Assembly (NCBI GenBank): GCA_022393335.1
Contig: JAJEKB010021796.1
Span: 1 to 64,000 of the forward strand
Length of the DNA stretch: 64,000 nt
Direction of reading: 5' to 3'
Source of the DNA: Macrotrachela quadricornifera
Taxonomy: Eukaryota > Rotifera > Eurotatoria > Philodinida > Philodinidae
Shown here: one piece after another, positions 1 through 9,323 of the stretch
How positions within the stretch are numbered: position 1 is the first letter of the stretch
Layout of the letters: every line of letters begins with the position of its first letter
Program-made: the position numbers and the translations under genes
Notes under the pieces: model-generated
Databases searched by the model: none
Told to the model about the DNA's origin: nothing
The model's input: only the letters and a program-made list of their open reading frames with translations

Positions 1-103
1 TTTTGTTGTTTCATTTCAATGATGATTGCTTATTTCTAGTAAAATAATCTATATTATCGTATTTTTATTAATATGATTTTTTCTATTTAGGAGTATCGTA
101 ATC

Positions 104-1731
104 ATGCCAGAAGAACCTATTCCAATATATACAATTAAAGATGTTTGGGCACATAATGTTGAAGAAGAATTTCGTTCAATACGAAAACTTATTCTTAAAT
201 ATCCTTATGTTGCTATGGTTAGTATGAAGTTAGACATTCTTTTTTTTTTTTATAAAAATTTAAAAGATTTTTTAGTAAACTAGGACGAAATAAGAACAAA
301 TGTAAATATATCTGCATGAATAGAAAGATTCGATAGATTATCAATGTAATGATTGTCAAAGAATTAAATACTTCATACCTATACTATTTTTTATCAAACA
401 TTAAGGCTTAATTTGAGTCAGGCGATTCACCGTAAATCGACTGATATTGAATTTCAGATAAATAGACAACAATTCTAAACTAAATAATGATTTTATTCTT
501 TTGAATTCTGATCGAATTCGTTTAGAATCACGAAAAAGAACGTTGCACTTCTAAAAAATACATTCACAAATCGAAACACAATATTTTGATTTTGATCGAG
601 AATGTTGCACTTCTTCAATAATACCATTTCAGATATCTTAATTAAAGCTTTTTATTCACAAGCATCTAAGTAATCAGTCGCACTCTTTTTAATTCATTAG
701 GCTCACCTAATGACTCAATTACTAAGTTTTTCATATTATCTAGATGTTTAATGATAAATATCTAGTAAAAGTTAGAATATTTAGCAATGAAATAATTTTT
801 TTTCGTGCTTCTCTTTTTAGGACACAGAATTTCCGGGTATTGTTGTTCGACCAATAGGAGAATTTAAAACAACAGCAGAATATCAATATCAATGTTTAAA
901 ATTAAATGTTGATTTTTTAAAAATTATACAATTAGGTTTAACATTTATGGATAGTCAAGGAAAAAGTCCACCAGGTGTTTGTTCATATCAATTTAATTTC
1001 AATTTTAATTTAGCGTAAATTTAGTTTTGATTATTAAAATATTAAATTTATTTTTTATTTATTTAGAATGGATATGTATGCACAAGATTCTATAGAACTT
1101 TTACAAAAATCTGGTATACAATTTAAAAAACATGAAGATGAAGGTATTGATCCACATTTATTTGCTGAATTATTAACAACATCAGGTGTTGTATTTATGG
1201 AAAATGTTACTTGGCTTTCATTTCATGCGTATGTTTTAATCGTATTTAAAAATGTATTGTTATTTTTTTTTATTTTGTTTTTTTATAGTGGTTATGATTT
1301 TGGTTATTTATTAAAAATGCTTACTGGTAAATTATTACCTGATACAGAAAATGATTTTTTTGAATTATTAAAAATATTTTTTCCAACTATTTATGATGTT
1401 AAATATTTAATGAAAAGTTGTAAAAATCTTAAAGGTGGCCTTGAAGAAGTAGCTAAACAACTTGAAGTAAATATTTAATTTAATATTTATAAGAATATTT
1501 ATTTTTTTGATATTTTAGATTGAACGTATTGGCCCACAACATCAAGCTGGTAGTGATAGTCTTATGACTGGTTTATCATTTTTTAAAATGAAAGAATTAT
1601 TTTTTGAAGATTCAATTGATGAAGGAAAATATTCAGGTCATTTATATGGTCTTGGACATTCGGCATTTCCAGCTGGTGGTTTCGGCTTTGAAAATGACCC
1701 TGTTAATATTATTGAGAATGAAAGTCCATAG
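104..1731 (+). CDS. CNOT7: CCR4-NOT deadenylase subunit, CNOT7/CNOT8 (CAF1/POP2) type
   Basis: Five exons (104-217, 821-1014, 1067-1228, 1289-1466, 1519-1731) splice in frame to 286 residues, practically the size of vertebrate CNOT7. The protein is a DEDD-family 3'-5' exoribonuclease that shortens mRNA poly(A) tails as the catalytic CAF1 subunit of the cytoplasmic CCR4-NOT complex. Visible signatures are the DTEFPG motif at the exon 1-2 junction (first two acidic catalytic residues), the [14 protein letters not shown] block (third acid), and [14 protein letters not shown] (His plus last Asp). The C-terminus GHLYGLG is also family-typical. An acceptor-like TTTAG ends at 90, 13 nt before the ATG, so a 5' UTR intron or a trans-splice site is likely. 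Intron 1 is 603 nt; the others are 52-60 nt. CNOT7 and CNOT8 cannot be told apart here. Confidence 0.95.
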
Positions 1732-2344
1732 AATAAGATAATCATACAATATATGTTTTTCTTACTTTTTTTTTGTTTATTCGTTAGCATTATATATAAC
1801 ATTTTAACTGTTCATTTTTTTTCCACACTTTGATTGTTATGTGATGTCATTTGTACAAAAGAAAAAAAACGTCAAGAAAAGTTGAAAAACTAGAAGCATA
1901 GATGAAATAATGTTATTGAAAATTTTATTTAATGATTAAGATGTCTAATCATTAATGAAAATATGTTCGATTTTGATACAGTAGTCATCTCAGAAAGTGG
2001 AATAAAAGAATACTGTTAAAATTATATTTAATACTTTTGTACTTTATCACTTGTTATAACTTCAATAGCGATAATGAACAGCTAGCGAAATCTTTTAAAG
2101 TACTAGTTTTTTATCACAGTATGATAGCGACATCTACTTTTATCATTAATTTTCAGAAATTCATAAATGTAAACTAGAAAAAAACAAAAATTTTTACATA
2201 AAATGGAAATATAATTGTATAATTATGCTAATAGATTAGAGGGCGACACATAACACCCATTTTATCTTTACTCTTCCTATTACGGCTTACTCAATATTTA
2301 TATTGTGCTCATAAGAAAATAATATAGTACGTATCACAGAAATT
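1732..2344. other. Intergenic: 3' UTR of deadenylase gene and promoter of SGT1 gene
   Basis: About 610 bp, AT-rich. No reading frame, RNA gene or repeat is recognisable. It must hold the polyadenylation region of the upstream gene and the SGT1 promoter, but no individual element can be defended. Confidence 0.5.
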
Positions 2345-3438
2345 ATGGCTTCAAACGAACAATCTGAAAATAAATCAACTGAAGAGAAACCAGTAGTCAA
2401 TCCTCCAAAAAAGATTAAGTAAGATTTTATTAATAAATAAACAATCGAATCGATATTTCTTTCTTTATATAAAGTCATACATGGTATCAATCGGATAATA
2501 GTGTTTATGTTGTAATTCCTATTCGAAATGTACAACGAGATCAAGTACATGTTGAATCCACTGAAAATACAGTAGGTTCTTTAATGATTAAATATATAAT
2601 GAATTTTAAATCTTTTACTATGTAGGTAAGTGTTAATATTAAATTACCAGCTTCAGGTAGCGAATATAATCTTGAACTTGACCTTGCTTATTCAATCAAT
2701 AGTAGTCGTACCGATTTTAAAGTTAATACAGCAAATGTAAGTGTAAAATATTTTTTTTTATTTTTTTTGAAATTCTTTTATTTGATTATTTCTTTTTATT
2801 TTAGGTGGAAATTCGTTTGTATAAAGTTGATGCTATTCAATGGACATCACTTGATGCTCAACATAAACCAAATGCTCCACCTGGTAAACTAATATTTATA
2901 TATTGATAAAAAGAAAATAAAGATATATTTTTCTTTTAGTTATTATGAATCGAGTACCTACTGTTCAATCAGTTCCACCATCTTATCCATCATCAAGTAA
3001 AAAAGCTAAAGATTGGGATAAACTTGAAGTTGAAATTAAGAAAGAAGAAAAAGAAGAGAAACCGGAAGGTGATGCAGCACTTAATCAGTAAATATTTTAG
3101 TAGATACTATAAAAACAAATAAATATATAATTTTATTTTCATACAGCTTATTTCAACAAATTTATCGTGATGGAACTGATGAACAAAGACGAGCAATGAA
3201 CAAAAGTTTTGTAAATTTTTTTAATAAAAAATTTTTTTTTTTCATTTTTTGATATATATGTTTATATATAGTCGGAATCGGGTGGTACGGTATTAAGTAC
3301 AAATTGGGATGACATTTCCAAGAAAAAAACTGAATGTAAACCACCTGATGTAAATAGATAATTACTTTTTTTGTTAAATTTATATTATGAAATTCTTTTT
3401 ATTTTTAGGGAATGGAATGGAAATCATATGATACTTAA
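2345..3438 (+). CDS. SUGT1: SGT1 co-chaperone (SUGT1-like) lacking the TPR domain
   Basis: Eight exons (2345-2418, 2475-2571, 2626-2736, 2805-2883, 2940-3087, 3147-3210, 3272-3349, 3409-3438) give 226 residues. SGT1 is an Hsp90 co-chaperone needed for kinetochore assembly and SCF/NLR-type complexes. Residues about 25-110 form a CS domain beginning HTWYQ. The C-terminal SGS domain is very well conserved: LFQQIYRDGTDEQRRAMNKS, then ESGGTVLSTNW and the terminal GMEWKSYD. A Lys/Glu-rich linker separates them. Human SUGT1 has an N-terminal TPR domain; here the protein starts with a 24-residue polar leader and goes straight to CS, as in Drosophila Sgt1. No TPR-coding exon is visible in the 600 bp upstream. 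Introns are 52-68 nt. Confidence 0.93.
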
Positions 3439-3815
3439 AAAATGAATAATCGAAATTTTACATGGACTATATTTCACAACAAATACTGAACATTGACTTC
3501 TGTGATTTATGTAGAATGTTTTTTTTTTCTTTTGCACGGATAAGAAATTTTTAAACTAGACAAATGAAATGTTTCATAGAAAGTTCAATTTAAATTAGAA
3601 CAATAGGATAGAATTTTATCATTAATGACAGAACATGGGATTCTTCTTCAGATTTTTGGTTTGATAGCATATATAGTGATCGAATAAAACGTTGAATTTT
3701 CAACAGAAATTGTATTAAGTTTTAGGATAGTTGATAAATATTTTTCTATAATGATTTTCACTGTCATGCATTTATGAATAAGATTTTCTAGTGGAAAAAG
3801 CTCGAAATCGATAAT
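3439..3815. other. Convergent 3' intergenic stretch
   Basis: About 380 bp between the convergent ends of the SGT1 gene and the RS-rich gene. AT-rich with poly(T) runs; an AATAAA-like polyadenylation signal (gaataaaac) lies near 3680. Nothing else is seen. Confidence 0.4.
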
Positions 3816-4331
3816 TTATCTAACTGTACGTGCTGTAATATGTTTTCTTTTTTTCTTTGACTTGGAACGTCTAGACGGTTTTCGGCGTTTTGATTTCGAT
3901 CTACTACGAGACTTTCTTTTTCTTGATTTTGATCGATTACGCGACTTTCTTCTTTTGGATTTAGATCGGCTTCTTGGTTTTCGACTTTTCGATTTCGATG
4001 ATCGACGTGATCGTCGATTTTTTGAGTTAGATCGACGACGCCTTTTTTTAACTTTGTTTTTCTTATGTTTCGACTTGGATCGACCTATGTAAAAAAGAAA
4101 GCAAAAGAATTATTGATATTATATTATTTAATTGCAGATTTTCGGCTATCGGAAGAATAAATTAAGTGAAAAAAATTGTACTTTTAATTTATTAATATAA
4201 GGTTTCGTTTACTGACCTTTTTTCTTTAAGTTTTGTTTTTGTTTTGTAATTTTACTTATTCTTTTCTTTAATGATAAATCAGATGGTTTTAAAAATGATT
4301 GACTGTCTATTGGTTGAGCAATATTAGCCAT
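3816..4331 (-). CDS. Small arginine/serine-rich (RS) protein, probable splicing-related factor
   Basis: Two exons on the minus strand (4217-4331, then 3816-4084) joined at a phase-1 GT-AG intron encode 127 residues. The first 38 residues (start MANIAQPIDSQSF) are a Lys-rich leader. The remaining 89 are almost entirely Arg, Ser and Lys in alternating RS/KS/RR runs, ending KKRKHITARTVR. Such RS domains are phosphorylated by SR protein kinases and mediate interactions among nuclear pre-mRNA splicing factors. No RRM or other folded domain is visible, so the exact family is not recognised; it could be a short SR-related protein or one part of a larger protein. A long open frame on the opposite strand here is only the mirror image of the biased codons. 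Confidence 0.7.
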
Positions 4332-4705
4332 CCTCTGTTGAGGTTCTAATTAATTGTTAATAAAATAATTTGAGAAGATCATTCTTTTCTGTTGTATTGA
4401 AGTAAGAAGTAATCGAAAAGTTTTGGATAAAATATCTGTTCATTTTGGATCAGCTAGGAAATATTTTCAACAAGTCATAAACTATGAATTTGGAGCAGAA
4501 TTTTATCCTCTCTTCAAATATGGATTTGGAAATTTTATGTCATTCTTTGGCCCGAGAGTGGTGAAATAATCTAATCGAATCTGGCAGTTTTTAACATATT
4601 TGAAAAAAAATTTATAGGATAAATAATAAATCTATTGAATAATCATTAAAAATAATTTTCTAGGCTTTTGAAATTAAACAGACATTTTATCCAAAAACGT
4701 TTTGA
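4332..4705. other. Intergenic between two minus-strand genes
   Basis: About 370 bp; contains the promoter side of the RS-rich gene and the 3' end of the next minus-strand gene. No further feature recognised. Confidence 0.4.
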
Positions 4706-5767
4706 TTACTTATTATTCGTTTTTTTTTCAGACAAGTGCTGATCTGTTTTGATTTTACTTGTAGGTTCAATATTTGTTGTCTTTATGTTTGATTTTCCTT
4801 TATCTATTGTATATTTAGATGATGATGGTGACTGCTGAGAGGAAATTGATTGATATTCATTATTTCCATATAGATTGCGAAGAAATGTTTTATTCTGTGT
4901 TATTCTGTACTGGTTTATAAAATGTGGCCATACATTTTCTTTTTGAATATCAGAATTCCTTATAAGCATATCATTATCAAGCATATTTTTCATAGCTCGC
5001 GCTATTGGTGGTAAATATTCTTGTGGTTCATCTAAAACAAAACGTTTAAGCCAAAGAGAATCTGGTAAAGTATCAATGGATGGTAGTAAAAATTCTTGTC
5101 TTCTATGATCATCACTTTGTTCTGATAAAGGATAATTTAATATATTAGAACACGGTGAACAATCAATATTTGACACAGATGATAGACATTGTTGTTGTTG
5201 ACTTAGACTAGCAATATTAGAACAATTGGCTGGACGATGAACCCATAGCCAAAGAGCTAATCCAATACTTTGTCCTATGCGTTTAACATAATCAAATGTT
5301 CCTTAATAATAGAAAATAGATTTCATCATAAGAACTTTTTTCAATATGTTTTACTTTTAAAGATATTCTTATCTAGATCATGTTGAAGTTTTAATATAGC
5401 TATTCGTTCAGCATCCCAAATAGAAACTAATTGATGTAATCGTTTTTCTTCTTCTTCATTTTCTTCTATTTCATCCCATCCGTAATTACGTGAAAAATAT
5501 GGTATATTGGATGGATCAATTAAATATATAAAAAATAGTAAGATATTATGATAAAAAGTAATACTTACTACAGGAAGCTTCATTTATTTCCTTGTCATTT
5601 GAACAACATTTTCGATATTTTGGAGGATCTGATAAATTCCATGGTTCGAAATGTTTTTCAGGTCCCGTATATGGATCAATGACATGAGTATATCCATCAT
5701 TTTGTCCTTTATTTTCATCACATGATGACAATTGCTTTTTTACTTCATGTCGACAATATATTGACAT
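4706..5767 (-). CDS. Unrecognised acidic/polar protein with a probable non-canonical GT-TG intron
   Basis: Minus-strand model of three exons (5569-5767, 5355-5516, 4706-5301) giving 318 residues. The protein is not recognised. It begins MSIYCRHEVKKQLSS, includes HVIDPYTGPEKHFEPWNLSD, an acidic stretch (EEIEENEEEEKR type) followed by an amphipathic helix-like segment, then GLALWLWVHRP and a Ser/Thr/Lys-rich tail ending SEKKTNNK. The second intron (5302-5354) is a normal GT-AG. The first intron is odd: the donor GTAAGT at 5568 is perfect, but the only frame-restoring 3' end giving a typical 52-nt intron is TTTAATTG at 5517, that is a TG acceptor. The nearest usable AG (5466) also keeps frame but would delete a well-coding segment (YFSRNYGWDEIE). 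No signal peptide is obvious. Confidence 0.6.
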
Positions 5768-6867
5768 AATCCATTCAATTAAACGAAATCTATAGAATAA
5801 AACGCGCAGAAAAATATGATTTCATTATTTAGTTCATTTTTCTCTAAAAACAATTTATTATTTTATTAAATATAGAAAAGACTAATGCCGACATTTCATA
5901 GTCTTAAATCTCAGGACATGAGTTCGCATCGCTCAGATTCAATAGATTAGTTATTATCTAAACGATATTTAATACTAGTCGAAGAATAATTTATTAAAAT
6001 CATATAAAATAGTGTCATCTCTGAAACTCACATAATGTGTATCTAAGATATCCTGTACAATTGTGTATTTATTTGAGAAATTCGAGATTATTTTATGTAT
6101 AGGATATTTAGTCTTCATTTACAATTTTCCATGGAACTAACTGTATGGAACCATTTATTGGATTCTTTCTAAACATAAGACCAATGTTCTAATGATAAAA
6201 TAGATAAAACTATTTAATTTCTTGATTATAACAGATGTAATACATATGACAATGTTAAATAAATATGTCGATTTTTATTCATTACTTTCGAAATTCATCA
6301 TATGTATCAATTATTTCGAAAAATTGAAGATTAAATAATGATTAAGGCACTCGATTGATTTTGTCAATATGAAATATATCGAAAATTCAGATATTAATCC
6401 ACATAAAATAAACGAAGAATCTTCGCTGTATGAATTTGTTTTTTTTTTACAATTGAAATATTTTAGAAAACAATCTAATAAAATACGAGCATATTTTTTC
6501 TCAATACACACAGTCGTTTCCTTTTTCTTGTATTAGTTATTAAATGCAAATATTATTATAATATTTTACTAATAATTTAATTATTGTACATCAAGCGCCA
6601 TCTATGTCCATCTATATATAAGAAAGTTGTAAGAAACATATTGTATATTTAATCCAATATCTTTAAGTTTTTAAATATTCTTTTACTTCATTTTTTTTCA
6701 ACATAGCTAATATATTGTTTTCACATTCCAACACCATCATATTTCTAATTGGTTATTTATATTGATCTGATCATGTCGTCGTCGTCATCATAGATGTATA
6801 TTTGCATCCATTCATTATTTTCATTTCATTTCAGTTAGTCCTTGATCAATCGATAGATTTACTTCAA
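5768..6867. other. Divergent intergenic/promoter region
   Basis: About 1.1 kb between a minus-strand gene and the plus-strand mL64 gene, so both promoters should lie here. AT-rich; short open frames inside look random. The one GC-rich island is GCGCCATCTA at 6595-6604 (see separate entry). Confidence 0.45.
6595..6604. promoter_or_regulatory. GC-rich motif GCGCCATCTA in a divergent promoter region
   Basis: This decamer stands out in AT-rich surroundings and recurs exactly at 19452-19461. Its reverse complement TAGATGGCGC resembles the core of bilaterian CTCF sites. It is 264 bp upstream of the mL64 start codon. Function is inference. Confidence 0.3.
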
Positions 6868-7881
6868 ATGCTTAGTACTGTATTTTGTCCTCGATGTACG
6901 CGGCTCATTAATCATTTTTCAATATCTATTTTTCAAAATCGTTACATTTCTACAACAAATGATACTTTATCAACATCAATAAATGATAATACAAATACAA
7001 ATGATGATATAGATAGAAATGTTTCACGTTTGCCAGATGATGTTTATCAACATTTTAAAGGTAAAAATATTGATAGTTTTTCTTTACATATCTATTCTTT
7101 AATAGGATAGGTTTACCACCACTTGAAATTAAAGAACAATATCATACACGAACAAAATTACGTGAACTCTGGGGTAAATATGGTCGTAAAACGGGTATAG
7201 ATCCAAAAATTTGTTGGCCAACACAAAATGAAATGGATGAAATTATTGATGATGAACGTGTATACAATATGGAATTAAGTGAAAAATTAAAAATAGTTAA
7301 AGAACGACGTGAAATAAAACAAAAAGAATTTGATCAAATGTAATATAGAAATTTATTTTATCTTTTAATTATTTGTATTTTTCTTTTTTAGTCAAGCTAA
7401 AGTTGAAAAAAATCTTAAAACTATGCCAAAAATGATAGATGATTATCGTAAACGTATAATTGAACGTGAACGTTCTAAAAAAGCTGAAATTAAAGTTAAA
7501 AGTGATTTAACTGAACAAGCACGTGATTTTTATGGTTTTTCAGTCGATCCAGATGATGAACGTATGCAATTTATGTTATTACAATTAGAAGAAGCACAAA
7601 AAGCCGAAGAAAAGAAAGCACGTAAAGCAGCTAAGAAATTAGAAGCACATCAACAATTGCAAAAATTAATGGGTATGTCATCAACAGCAGAAGGTACAAG
7701 TGAAGATGATACAGTAGCAGCAATTGATCCATTAGCACCAATACCTGAAGCAAAAGATAAAGAAACAGATATGAAATTATTTGCTAAACTTGTTACTGAA
7801 CGTAGTAAATTAGCAAAAGCTGCATCAAGAATAGCTGAAGAACAAGCAGCTAGTCAATTGAAAGGACAAAAGAAAAAATAA
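6868..7881 (+). CDS. GADD45GIP1: Mitochondrial large-subunit ribosomal protein mL64 (GADD45GIP1/CRIF1)
   Basis: Three exons (6868-7060, 7111-7339, 7392-7881) yield 303 residues. mL64 is a metazoan mitoribosomal large-subunit protein close to the exit tunnel; the vertebrate copy is also called CRIF1. The N-terminus MLSTVFCPRCTRL plus a following Arg/Ser-rich stretch is a plausible mitochondrial presequence. The diagnostic body is LPPLEIKEQYHTRTKLRELW, GRKTGIDP, the WPTQNEMDEI block, KNLKTMPKMIDDYRKRIIER and FYGFSVDPDDERMQFML. It is followed by a long charged helix rich in KKARKAAKKLE. An upstream in-frame ATG at 6802 exists, but the 6868 start puts the presequence at the terminus. The C-terminal tail is longer than in vertebrates and ends GQKKK. 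The intron 1 acceptor is the AG at 7109-7110, not the nearer AG at 7104-7105, because only the former keeps GLPPLE in frame. Confidence 0.9.
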
Positions 7882-8560
7882 TACATAAAAATAAAAAAAA
7901 AAACAATTTGTATTTATATATATCTTTAGTTTTGTTTTTTCTTTTCAGATTTAATTAATCATAAATCTTTATTTTAATTATTATATTAATAATTAGAAAA
8001 AAATTATTTTAGTTCTTAAAACAAATTATTATTTAATAATGGTGACACAGATGAATAATATTATTTTATTCATATATTAATGATGGTTATAGTTTGTAGG
8101 TAAGTTTATATAATTCATCTTTTCAATATTAATTTCAATCATTAAGAAAAAAAAGTTCTTCATATGAAATATTATTGAAGTTATATAAATAGTTTAAATT
8201 AGATTTGTATAAATCTTGTTCAAATTCATATCTATTTATTAAATATATAAAATCTATTAATTGATTCAATATTGAAGATAATCATTTCAATTGTGGGAAT
8301 AAAATACAACTGTGTTTTAATCTCTATAGAATAGTGAATATAGATTTAAATGTTAATATACAAAAAATATAAGACGAATAGAAATGATCGTTTATTTTTA
8401 AATAAACATCGGAAAAAAAAATTTTTTATTATTACTTTATTATTAGTAACAAAAAAAACAAACATTGAATTGTAGATGAGAAATATAATCTATATATCTA
8501 GTTTCATTATTTCTTATTTTTGTATTTTAGATAATGGCTCAAAAATAAAAAAAATTCAAT
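7882..8560. other. Intergenic: mL64 3' UTR and CHIC 5' region
   Basis: About 680 bp, very AT-rich. It ends with a pyrimidine tract and acceptor-like TATTTTAG (8524-8530). Directly after it lies a four-codon upstream ORF, ATG GCT CAA AAA TAA (8534-8548), and then the CHIC start. No gene is recognised. Confidence 0.5.
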
Positions 8561-9153
8561 ATGAATGAAGTGGATATTATTCCTGAACAAAATTCACTTG
8601 AAATATTACGAACAAATCAATATCATTTAAATGATGATAATAATGATATATTACCAACTTATATACCACGATTAGCTGAACCAATTATAATTCGTGGTGC
8701 TGGTCATGTTACTGTATTTGCATTAAATAATAAATTTGATGAAGAATATCCACAAGCTTTAACACATAAAGTATCTCGAGATGAATATCAAGAAACAATT
8801 AAACGAGTTAATTTAATTCTACGTAAAAATGTTCCAATAAATTTTAAATGGTAAATTTCTTTTATAAAATATAATATAAAAAAAAAATTTGTTTTTATTA
8901 TTTCCTAAGGTTACTTTGTGGTTGTATATGTTGTTGTTGTACAATGGGCCTTTCATTATGTCCTGTATTATGTTTAAATAAACGTTCAAAAAATGCTGTA
9001 AATAAAGTTCTTGATTGGGAAAATGCACGTCTCTATCATAAACTTGGTTTACATTGGTGTTTAACAAAACAAAAATGTCCAAATAATGCTGTACAAGAGT
9101 ATGTTCTTATGATTGAATTTCGTCCACCTTTATCTTTATCTCATCCTGACTAA
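8561..9153 (+). CDS. CHIC2: Cysteine-rich hydrophobic domain protein (CHIC1/CHIC2 family)
   Basis: Two exons (8561-8850 and 8910-9153) give 177 residues, close to CHIC2. CHIC proteins are small palmitoylated peripheral proteins of the plasma membrane and endosomal vesicles. The hallmark cysteine string is encoded across the splice junction: CGCICCCCTMG, followed by LCLNKRSKNAVNKVLDWENA, YHKLGLHW, KCPNNAVQEYVLMIEF and the C-terminal HPD. The N-terminal 95 residues carry the conserved EPIIIRGAGHVTVFALNNKF segment. The multiple adjacent Cys residues are the expected S-acylation sites. The stop codon lies only 110 bp before an acceptor-like TTTTAG (9264) that precedes the SND1 start, suggesting co-transcription with SND1. 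CHIC1 and CHIC2 are not distinguishable in an invertebrate. Confidence 0.92.
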
Positions 9154-9323
9154 ATTATTTCATTTATTTATTGTAATTGTATATGTACAAAAAAAAAAAA
9201 GAAAAGAAAATAGAAAAAAAAAATATTTTGTCTTTCATATTTTAATAGAAATTATATATTTTAGATATTCAACTTTATTTTTTTTGTTTTTGTTTGTTTA
9301 AAATTCTATCTTTTCAAACAAAG

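Noticed and set aside
3862..4092. Open frame on the + strand rich in Asp/Arg/Phe/Leu
   Set aside because: It is the reverse complement of the biased Arg/Ser codons of the minus-strand RS-rich protein, which has proper splice sites and a start.
6802..6867. Upstream ATG for mL64
   Set aside because: It would place a hydrophobic non-targeting stretch ahead of the natural presequence; the start at 6868 gives a good mitochondrial leader.
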